NCBI RefSeq assembly: GCF_900066015.1
Contig: NZ_LN890655.1
Location: forward strand, 1,404,726 to 1,468,725
DNA from: Candidatus Promineifilum breve
GTDB lineage: Bacteria > Chloroflexota > Anaerolineae > Promineifilales > Promineifilaceae
Length of the DNA stretch: 64,000 bases
Direction of reading: 5' to 3'
The notes beneath the pieces were generated by a model that searched no databases, was not told the origin of the DNA, and was given only the letters and a program-made list of their open reading frames with translations. Every line of letters begins with the position of its first letter. Within the stretch, counting starts at the first letter, position 1. Both the position numbers and the translations under genes were made by a program. Positions 56,648-64,000 of this stretch are shown piece by piece.

Positions 56648-57913
56648 ATGCGTATCGGGATGGTGTCGGCCACCTACGATGCGGCCGTCATCAATGGGGC
56701 CGTGCGAATGGTGACGCTCTACAAGACGTACCTGGAGGAGCTGGGGCACGAGGTCACCATCTTCACCCTCGGCGAGGCCAGCGAGACGGACGAGGCCACG
56801 CGGGTCATTCGCTCGCCCGGCCTGCGCCTGGGGCACTATGGCTACTACCTGGGCATGAGCTACACCCGCGAGGCGCAGGCACTGCTGGCCGGGATGGACA
56901 TCGTCCATTGCCACCACCTGCTGATGAGCGTGGAGATGGCCCACCGCTACGCCCGCTGCCCCATCATCTACACCAATCACACCCGCTACGATCTCTATAC
57001 TGGGGCCTACACGCCCTTGCCGCAACCGGCGGCCGACGCCATCATGCGCCAGGTGTGGCCCGAATTCACCGATCTGGCCGACGTCGTGATCGCCCCGTCG
57101 GAAGGCATGCGCCAGGTGATGGTCGATTTCGGCGTGCGCGCCCGCACCGTCATCATCGAGAACGGCATCGACCTGGAGCCGTTTCTCCATCCCCGCCAAC
57201 CACGCACCAAAGCCGATTTTGGACTGCCCGAAACGGCGCGGCTGCTGCTCTACGTCGGCCGCCTGGCCGCCGAAAAGGACGTGGTCGCCCTCATCCGGCA
57301 GTTCGTGGTGGCCCGCGGGCTGTTGCCAGAGTTGCAGCTGGCCCTCATCGGCCAGGGGCCACAGGAAGCCGAGCTAAAGCGGCTAGTGGCGGAGCAACAA
57401 CTCGGCGACTGCGTCCATTTTCGCGGCGTCGTGGCCTATGACGAGGTGGGCGATTGGCTGGCCGCGGCCGATGCCTTCGTCACCGCCTCCACCAGCGAAG
57501 TCCACCCCCTGACGGTCATCGAGGCCATGGCCGCCGGCAAACCAATCGCCGCCGTCCGTTCGCCGGGCATCGCCGACACGGTTGAATCCGGCGTCACCGG
57601 CTATCTGGCCGACACGCCCGACGGGCTGGACGCGGCCATCGTGGCCCTGCTGGCCGACCCGGCCCGCGCGCGGGCCATGGGCGAGGCCGCGCGCGCCGTC
57701 AGCCTGCGCTTCGACATTCGCCGCACCGTCGCCCGCACGGTGGAACTCTATGAAGAACTGCTGGCCGAGCGCCCCGATCTGAGCCGCGACCAGGAACACG
57801 GCCGTTGGTCGCGCCGCACGGAAAAGTGGGGCGCGCTGCTCGATCAGTTGGCCGACATCATTCGCCCGGCCGACGAAGCCGACGCGGCCCGCGACCGGCC
57901 AGGGACGCGATGA
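56648..57913 (+). CDS. GT4-family glycosyltransferase
   Basis: 421 residues, GT-B fold. N-terminal acceptor domain (MRIGMVSATYDAAVINGAVR, IYTNHTRYDLYTG). Donor-binding domain from about residue 195 (LLLYVGRLAAEKDVVAL, HFRGVVAYDEVGDWLAAAD). The retaining E-x7-E motif is in TSEVHPLTVIEAMAAGKP. The sequence is like diacylglycerol 1,2-glucosyltransferases and PimB/MgtA-type enzymes. Its operon partner two genes on is an MGDG/UgtP-like glycosyltransferase, which supports a role in glycolipid synthesis. Its stop overlaps the yraN ATG. Confidence 0.9.
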   Translation: MRIGMVSATYDAAVINGAVRMVTLYKTYLEELGHEVTIFTLGEASETDEATRVIRSPGLRLGHYGYYLGMSYTREAQALLAGMDIVHCHHLLMSVEMAHRYARCPIIYTNHTRYDLYTGAYTPLPQPAADAIMRQVWPEFTDLADVVIAPSEGMRQVMVDFGVRARTVIIENGIDLEPFLHPRQPRTKADFGLPETARLLLYVGRLAAEKDVVALIRQFVVARGLLPELQLALIGQGPQEAELKRLVAEQQLGDCVHFRGVVAYDEVGDWLAAADAFVTASTSEVHPLTVIEAMAAGKPIAAVRSPGIADTVESGVTGYLADTPDGLDAAIVALLADPARARAMGEAARAVSLRFDIRRTVARTVELYEELLAERPDLSRDQEHGRWSRRTEKWGALLDQLADIIRPADEADAARDRPGTR

Positions 57914-58293
57914 GCGAGCCGGGCACGGATCAGCGCCGCGGCCTCGGCCGCTGGGGCGAAAATCAGGCCGCCGACCATCTAACGGCCGCCGGCTACAGCC
58001 TCGTGGCTCGCAACTGGCGCTGTCGCGGCGGCGAGATCGACCTGATCTTCCGCGACGGCGAGACGGTCGTTTTCGTAGAGGTGAAAACACGACGCGGCCG
58101 GGCCTATGGCGCGCCGGAAGAGGCCCTGACACCCCACAAGGCGCAGAAGTTGCTCGACCTGGGGCAGCAGTACGTGGCTGCCCACGATCTGGACGGCGTG
58201 GCCTGGCGCATCGATCTGGTGGCCGTCGAATTGGACGAACGCGGCCGGCTGCTGCGCTGCGACCACATCCCCAATGCCGTCTGGGGCTGGTGA
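57910..58293 (+). CDS. yraN: YraN/UPF0102 family endonuclease-like protein
   Basis: 127 residues from the ATG at 57910, in an ATGA overlap with the GT4 stop. RRGLGRWGENQAADHL, ARNWRCRGGEIDLIFRDG and VVFVEVKTRRG are the UPF0102 hallmarks. E-x-D and E-V-K form the PD-(D/E)xK-like nuclease core. The cellular role is not established. It is often near rnhB and DprA; here it is embedded in a glycosyltransferase operon. Confidence 0.92.
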   Translation: MSEPGTDQRRGLGRWGENQAADHLTAAGYSLVARNWRCRGGEIDLIFRDGETVVFVEVKTRRGRAYGAPEEALTPHKAQKLLDLGQQYVAAHDLDGVAWRIDLVAVELDERGRLLRCDHIPNAVWGW

Positions 58294-58311
58294 GGGCGCG
58301 CGAGGCGACGC

Positions 58312-59487
58312 ATGACCAACGCGAGCGGGCAAAACATCCTCATCCTGACCAACGACGCCGGCATGGGCCACCGGCAGGCGGCGCAGGCGACCGTGGCCGC
58401 GCTCGAACGACGCGCCGGCGATTCGCTGCGGCCGGTGCTGGTGAACCCGCTGGAGGAGCCGGGCGCGCCGCCGACGTTGCGCAATCTGCAATCCGACTTC
58501 AACCGTCTGGTGCAGCGCGCCCCGGCCCTCTACTCGTTGGGCCACGAGGTCGGCAACGGCTATCTGCCGACGCGCCTCATGGAACGGCTGGAGACGCGCC
58601 TGCTGGGCGAGACGATCGACCGCATCCTGCGCAGCGCCCGCCCGGCCATCGTCGTCGCCACTCATCCCACCTACATCTATTTGCTGGTCGATTACCGCAA
58701 GCGGCAGCGCCAGCCGTGGTCGCTGGCCGTGCTGGTCACCGATCTGGCCCGCCTGCAACGCCTGTGGTTCCGCAAGGAGGTCGATCTCTACCTGGTGCCG
58801 ACCGATGAGGCTGCCGCGCTGGCCGTCCGGCGCGGCATCCGGCCGGAACGCGTCCACGTCACCGGCATCCCCGTGGATTTGCGGCTGGCCGAGGCTGCCC
58901 CCTTGCGCCCACAATTACGCGCCCAATACGGCTGGGACGCGGCGCTGCCATTGATTTTGGCCGTGGGCAGCCGTCGCGTGGTCGATTTTATGAGCGTCCT
59001 GCAAGCCCTCAACGAGGCTCGCCTGCCCATCCAACTGGCCGTGGTGACCGGCGACGACGAGGAGCTATTGCGCGAGGTGGGGGCCATCGACTGGCAAATC
59101 CCCACTCACCTATACGGCTACGTCGATGATTTGCCGCTGCGGCTGCGCGCCGCCGATGCCGTCATCACCAAGGCCGGCGGCCTGACCGTGGCCGAGTCCC
59201 TGGCCGCCGGGACGCCGCTGTTCATCATCCAGTCCACGCCCATGCATGAGCAGGGCAACGCCGCCTACGTCGTGGCCGGCGGCGCGGGCCTGCGCGCCGA
59301 GAATCCGGCCGATCTGGCCGACGCCCTGCGCGGCGCTCTGGCCAACGATTGCCGCCTGCTGACGGCCATGGCCGACAATGCCCGGCGGCTGGGCCGGCCG
59401 CGCGCCGCCTATGACGTGGCCGAACAGTTGTGGACGTTGGGGCAGCGGGCAGCCACTGATCCGCAACCGGTGACGGCCGACCGATGA
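58312..59487 (+). CDS. MGDG synthase / UgtP-like GT28 glycosyltransferase
   Basis: 391 residues. N-terminal MGDG_synth domain: ILILTNDAGMGHRQAAQAT, DRILRSARPAIVVATHPTY, LAVLVTDLARLQRLWF, YLVPTDEAAALAVRRGI and VTGIPVDLRL. C-terminal donor domain with AVITKAGGLTVAESLAAGTP, the GT28 nucleotide-sugar signature. It transfers a sugar from a UDP donor to diacylglycerol at the membrane. With the GT4 gene it could build di- or multi-glycosyl glycerolipids. Its stop overlaps miaA by 4 bp. Confidence 0.9.
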   Translation: MTNASGQNILILTNDAGMGHRQAAQATVAALERRAGDSLRPVLVNPLEEPGAPPTLRNLQSDFNRLVQRAPALYSLGHEVGNGYLPTRLMERLETRLLGETIDRILRSARPAIVVATHPTYIYLLVDYRKRQRQPWSLAVLVTDLARLQRLWFRKEVDLYLVPTDEAAALAVRRGIRPERVHVTGIPVDLRLAEAAPLRPQLRAQYGWDAALPLILAVGSRRVVDFMSVLQALNEARLPIQLAVVTGDDEELLREVGAIDWQIPTHLYGYVDDLPLRLRAADAVITKAGGLTVAESLAAGTPLFIIQSTPMHEQGNAAYVVAGGAGLRAENPADLADALRGALANDCRLLTAMADNARRLGRPRAAYDVAEQLWTLGQRAATDPQPVTADR

Positions 59488-60395
59488 GCGCCAACCGCCG
59501 GCCGCTGCTGGTTCTCGTCGGCCCCACGGCCGTGGGCAAGACGGCGCTGTCGTTGCGTCTGGCCCGGCAGTTCAGCGGCGAGATCGTCTCGGCCGATTCG
59601 CGCCTGTTCTATCGCGGCCTCGACGTGGGCACGGCCAAGCCGACGGCCGCCGAACGGGCCGCCGCGCCCCATCACCTCATCGATCTGTGCCAGCCGGACG
59701 AAACGCTGAGCCTGGGCCAATACCAGCGGTTGGCCTACCGGGCCATCGACGACTGCCACGCCCGCGCCCGGCTGCCCATCCTGGTCGGCGGCACGGGGCA
59801 GTACGTGTGGGCCGTGGTCGAGGGCTGGGGTATCCCCGAAGTGGCTCCGCAAGCGGCGCTGCGGGCGGCGCTGGAGCAACTGGGCGAGGCGGAAGCGGCG
59901 CGTTGGCTGGCCGCGCTCGATCCGGCCGCCGCCGCGCGCATCGATCCGCGCAATGTGCGCCGCGTCGTCCGCGCCCTGGAAGTGACACTGACCACCGGCC
60001 GGCGCATGTCGGACTTGCAGCGCAAGACGCCGCCACCCTATGAACCGCTGATCGTCGGCCTGGGGCGCGATCGTCGTTCCCTCTATGAGCGCATCGACGC
60101 CCGCGTGGACGGGATGATGGCCGCCGGATTGCTCAACGAGGTGAGCCGGCTGCGCGACGCGGGCTACGACCGCCGCCTGCCGTCGCTGAGCGGCCTGGGC
60201 TATCGCCAACTGTGGGCCTATCTGGCGGGCGAGATGACGTTGGATGCGGCCGTGGAACGCATCAAGTTCGAGACCCACCGCTTCGCCCGGCAGCAGGCGA
60301 CGTGGTTCCGCGCTGACGACCCGCGCATCGCCTGGTTCGATCTGGAAACAATGGACGAAGAGGAGATCATCGCCTTTGTCGAAAGATGGCTATGA
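59484..60395 (+). CDS. miaA: tRNA dimethylallyltransferase
   Basis: 303 residues; ATG in an ATGA overlap. P-loop LVGPTAVGKTALSLRLA. Substrate motifs VSADSRLFYRGLDVGTAKP (with the catalytic Asp) and LVGGTGQYVWAVVEGW. Later LPSLSGLGYRQLWAYLAGE and KFETHRFARQQATWFR. It adds dimethylallyl to A37 of tRNAs that read U-starting codons. Last gene of the GT4-yraN-GT28-miaA operon. Confidence 0.95.
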   Translation: MSANRRPLLVLVGPTAVGKTALSLRLARQFSGEIVSADSRLFYRGLDVGTAKPTAAERAAAPHHLIDLCQPDETLSLGQYQRLAYRAIDDCHARARLPILVGGTGQYVWAVVEGWGIPEVAPQAALRAALEQLGEAEAARWLAALDPAAAARIDPRNVRRVVRALEVTLTTGRRMSDLQRKTPPPYEPLIVGLGRDRRSLYERIDARVDGMMAAGLLNEVSRLRDAGYDRRLPSLSGLGYRQLWAYLAGEMTLDAAVERIKFETHRFARQQATWFRADDPRIAWFDLETMDEEEIIAFVERWL

Positions 60396-60474
60396 AGGCC
60401 AAGAAATGATGGCTCTATAGCAACGCAACTAACCCTCTTCGGCTAAAACGGGGAGATTAAGTAAAATACATCTT

Positions 60475-61053
60475 ATGAGAACAGCTAAGGATCAAGAGGA
60501 TACGCTGACAATCAGTTTTAAAGCTGAACTATTTAAAATCAATTCATGGACCATTCTCAGACTACCTGAAGATGCCTCAGCCAAGCTTCCATCAAGAGGA
60601 ATGACCATGGTTTCGGGGACTATGAACGGCGTCCCTTTTAATACCTTGCTCGAACCAGATGGAAGGTATGCACCGGGGCAACAATCGAGTCACTGGTTTA
60701 GACCTGACAACAAGCTGCTTGATGATGCCGGCGCCACGGCCGGGGACAGTGTAGAAGTTTCGATGAAACCGACCAAAGAGTGGATAGAGCCGGAAGTTCC
60801 TGAAGACTTAAAAAAAGCGCTGTCTACTTCCCCAAAAGCTGAGGCTTTATGGGAAGATATTACGCCACTTGCTCGTTGGGATTGGATTCGTTGGATACGG
60901 GCTGTCAAAACACCGGAGACCCGTCAAAAACATATAGACGTTGCGCTCGATAAACTCAACAAAGGCATGAGAAGGCCGTGTTGCTTTAACCGTAATTTAT
61001 GTTCTGAACCTGCTGTATCGAAAAATTGGGCGCTCCTCGACCCGACACAATAA
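60475..61053 (+). CDS. DUF1905/YdeI-like (OmpD-associated) protein
   Basis: 192 residues. DUF1905 barrel at about 8-105 (SWTILRLPEDASAKLPSRG, GDSVEVSMKP). Then the YdeI/OmpD-associated helical domain (EVPEDLKKALSTSPKAEALW, RWIRAVKTPETRQKHIDVAL), which ends with a Cys-containing tail (RPCCFNRNLC). The family is linked by annotation to bacteriocin protection, with weak experimental support. It is AT-richer than the flanking miaA and nucleotidyltransferase genes, so probably acquired. A hairpin directly follows. Confidence 0.82.
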   Translation: MRTAKDQEDTLTISFKAELFKINSWTILRLPEDASAKLPSRGMTMVSGTMNGVPFNTLLEPDGRYAPGQQSSHWFRPDNKLLDDAGATAGDSVEVSMKPTKEWIEPEVPEDLKKALSTSPKAEALWEDITPLARWDWIRWIRAVKTPETRQKHIDVALDKLNKGMRRPCCFNRNLCSEPAVSKNWALLDPTQ

Positions 61054-61087
61054 GACCTCTGAGGTTTGCGGCAAACCTCAGAGGTCT
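61053..61087. terminator. Hairpin with GACCTCTGAGGT core
   Basis: AGACCTCTGAGGTTTGC (61053-61069), one-base loop, GCAAACCTCAGAGGTCT (61071-61087): a perfect 17-bp inverted repeat just after the YdeI-like gene stop. There is no T-run, so it may act as a repeat or stabiliser rather than a true terminator. It lies between convergent genes. Confidence 0.65.
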
Positions 61088-61104
61088 GGCAGGTTGATTT
61101 CTTC

Positions 61105-61884
61105 TTACCGCGTGAGCCGCTCAACCAGCCGGCGTATCTCCGACTCGAAGGCGGTGTTGATGGGGAACATGAGGTTCTGGCGGCGAATGACCGCCGCGCG
61201 GGCGGCCAGGTAGGCTTCCAGCAATTCGCCCATGCCCCGCGCCGTGGCCGCCAGGTCGCGATCATACGTGGCCCGCACCAGACCACGGCGGGCCGGCTCT
61301 TCGGGCGGCAGCGCCTCCAACAGCGGCGGCAGCGTGAAATAGAGCAGCTTCAGATAGGTGGCGAACGGCTTATCGGCGTCGCCCCGCTTCAGCAGGCGCA
61401 GCGTATCCCAGAACATGACCCAGAAACGATTGTCGAGGGCCGTCAGTTCGTCGGGGCTGATGTAAGGTTGGGCCGGGGCCAACCGGGCCGAGGCCGCCTG
61501 ATGCCGCTCGGCCCACTTGTCGCTGTCCTTCAGGATGCGAATCTCGCGATACAGGGGATCGGGCGACAGGCCGTCGCGCGTGGCGAAGAGGTAGTCGGCC
61601 TTCGTGCCGTTACTGTAGAGGGCCACGTGGAGATGGGGCCGCACGTGGTCGGCGTCGAAGGAGCGGACGGCCACGTAGGGCATGACCGCCTTGACGAACT
61701 CGTGCCGCCTGGCCCAGGCCGCGTCGCGCTCGGCTGCCCCGGCAAAGAGTAGGGCGATGTCCACGTCGGAGTAGGCATCCTCGGCCCGGCGGCCGAACGA
61801 GCCATAGAGAAAGCAGACCAGCACGCCCGGCTCGGCCAGGGTGTGGCGTTGTAGGCGGCCGACGAATCGTTCTTGCTCGAACAT
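61105..61884 (-). CDS. Nucleotidyltransferase-domain protein
   Basis: 259 residues. N-terminal minimal nucleotidyltransferase: LYGSFGRRAEDAYSDVDIAL has the Gly-Ser and DxD-type metal ligands. A helical C-terminal region (about 120-255; YISPDELTALDNRFWVMFW, RRGLVRATYDRDLAATARGM) is like that of aminoglycoside/lincosamide nucleotidyltransferases. It might modify an antibiotic, a tRNA or a protein; no partner HEPN gene is adjacent. Substrate not predictable. Confidence 0.8.
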   Translation of the reverse strand: MFEQERFVGRLQRHTLAEPGVLVCFLYGSFGRRAEDAYSDVDIALLFAGAAERDAAWARRHEFVKAVMPYVAVRSFDADHVRPHLHVALYSNGTKADYLFATRDGLSPDPLYREIRILKDSDKWAERHQAASARLAPAQPYISPDELTALDNRFWVMFWDTLRLLKRGDADKPFATYLKLLYFTLPPLLEALPPEEPARRGLVRATYDRDLAATARGMGELLEAYLAARAAVIRRQNLMFPINTAFESEIRRLVERLTR

Positions 61885-61893
61885 AGTTTGAGT

Positions 61894-61929
61894 TAGAAAC
61901 CGGGTTTCTCGGAAGAAACGCGGCTTCTA
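61894..61929. repeat. AGAAACC-G-GGTTTCT palindromic repeat
   Basis: Perfect palindrome AGAAACCGGGTTTCT (61895-61909) followed by the related AGAAACGCGGCTTCT (61914-61928). The first word is almost the same as the outer 15 bp of the IS ends at 31912 and 33391. Confidence 0.65.
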
Positions 61930-61951
61930 GGCAATGGAAATGGTACGCCAA

Positions 61952-62578
61952 TCAGGGCAGGAAGCAACCCAGGGCGCGCATGATCAGCACCGCCGACAGC
62001 CCCAGGGTGATACCGGCCAGCACTTGCGGCGGCGTGTGGCGCTTCAGATAGAGGCGAATCCAGGCGATGAGGATGAGCAGCGGCAGCAGGACGAGGCCGA
62101 CGACCCAGCCGAAGATGAGCGCCGCGATGAGCCAGGTGGCGGCGGCGGCCGTGGCGTGGATGCTGATGAGCCAGCGAGTGTTGATCAGACCCAACATGCC
62201 CAACGTGATGACGCTGAGGATAGCCAGACAGCGCAACAACTCCGGCCCATCGAAGAAGCGCAGAATCACGAAAGCCACTGCCCCGGAAATGACCGCCGTC
62301 AGATAGGGGATGTGGCGCTCGTTGGTGGCGCTCATGTGCAGATCGGTGACGCGGCCGGTGCGCATCAGATAGGCGACGACCAGCATCGGCGTCAGGGCGA
62401 TGAGGGCACTATAGAGCGCGCCCCAGGCCAACCCCGGCCAGAACGGCCGCGCGTGGACGCCCAACGCCAGCCCGGTGAGCGCGAACATGATCGGCGGGCT
62501 GATGACGTTGGACAGCAGGCGGGCCACCCCCACCATGCCAACGCGGTCGGCTTTATGGGTATCGCGTGGTACGGTCAT
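61952..62578 (-). CDS. PAP2-like membrane phosphatase family protein
   Basis: 208 residues, five to six membrane spans. PAP2-superfamily layout: a polar stretch in place of motif 1 (HMSATNERHIPYL), LISIHATAAAA where PSGH is expected, and LYLKRHTPPQVLAGITLG as motif 3 (R/H...H...G). Motif 2 reads S-I-H rather than P-S-G-H, a known variant in some lipid phosphatases. It may dephosphorylate a lipid or polyprenyl phosphate. It is 123 bp downstream of ahcY on the same strand, separated by a hairpin array. Confidence 0.68.
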   Translation of the reverse strand: MTVPRDTHKADRVGMVGVARLLSNVISPPIMFALTGLALGVHARPFWPGLAWGALYSALIALTPMLVVAYLMRTGRVTDLHMSATNERHIPYLTAVISGAVAFVILRFFDGPELLRCLAILSVITLGMLGLINTRWLISIHATAAAATWLIAALIFGWVVGLVLLPLLILIAWIRLYLKRHTPPQVLAGITLGLSAVLIMRALGCFLP

Positions 62579-62596
62579 TGACGGACGGGGGGAAAT

Positions 62597-62692
62597 AATT
62601 AACCACGGATTGACACGGATGTCACGGATTTTACGGATAGAAAATTTCTCTATCCGTTAAATCCGTTAAATCCGTCCAATCCGTGGTTAATT
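62597..62692. repeat. 44-bp-arm hairpin of iterated CACGGAT words
   Basis: Left arm 62597-62640 begins AATTAACCACGGATTG and carries CACGGAT words at 9-10-bp spacing. Right arm 62650-62692 is its near-complement with ATCCGT words. Loop of nine bases. It sits between ahcY and the PAP2-like gene. Confidence 0.88.
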
Positions 62693-62701
62693 ATTATCTG
62701 A

Positions 62702-64000
<1,299 letters not shown>

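Overview
The window is GC-rich chromosomal DNA of a bacterium. I infer a Chloroflexota-type genome (Anaerolineae/Caldilineae-like). The reasons are the mix of large BTAD/NB-ARC/TPR regulators, class III cyclase/ATPase/TPR signalling proteins, lipoproteins with Pro/Thr-rich linkers, a CxxCH-type NrfA and many short palindromic intergenic repeats. No rRNA or phylogenetic marker search could be run, so the phylum is an inference. Nearly all the sequence is coding on both strands.

Layout. 0-8.6 kb: the 3' end of fumarylacetoacetase, a membrane-anchored hypothetical, then a minus-strand run (ExeM/NucH-like nuclease, Roadblock-like protein, DNA polymerase I, sulfatase-fold protein) and an AlkD-like glycosylase. 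8.8-13.8 kb: Lon, a lower-GC two-gene cassette (AF2212-like plus retropepsin-like), a LysM protein and a STAS protein. 14-20 kb: two GT39-like membrane glycosyltransferases, an acyl-CoA dehydrogenase and an ACAD10-type phosphotransferase. 20-23 kb: nrfHA (nitrite ammonification) with a promoter and a 23-bp-stem terminator, then a PECR-type enoyl-CoA reductase. 23-31 kb: an orphan RHH protein, a trypsin-fold protein and two tandem BTAD/NB-ARC/TPR regulators. 31-36.7 kb: an E2-fold acyltransferase whose upstream region carries an IS4-like element, a ThDP enzyme, a DUF4160/DUF2442 pair and an SDR. 36.8-45.1 kb: YceI lipoprotein, a two-component system next to a secreted His/Gly-rich protein, PPK1, CapA lipoprotein and tRNA-Lys(CTT). 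45.1-54.1 kb: a tandem pair of class III cyclase/ATPase proteins, and divergent smc. 54.4-60.4 kb: tpiA, M50-like membrane protease and cNMP-binding protein, then GT4, YraN, MGDG/UgtP-like glycosyltransferase and miaA. 60.5-64 kb: YdeI-like protein, nucleotidyltransferase, PAP2-like membrane protein and S-adenosylhomocysteinase.

The most interesting signal is in the tandem cyclase genes (45126-50519). One has lost a metal-binding Asp but keeps the Lys, Thr, Asn and Arg of the other half-site. The other keeps both metal Asp residues but has lost the Lys, Thr and Asn. Together they could form one composite active site, as in the mammalian C1/C2 arrangement. A solitary cNMP-binding protein with an intact phosphate-binding cassette lies about 5.5 kb away.

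A second window-wide pattern is a set of intergenic arrays built from degenerate words at strict 7-, 8- or 9-10-bp period. Each site has its own word, and several fold into long hairpins.
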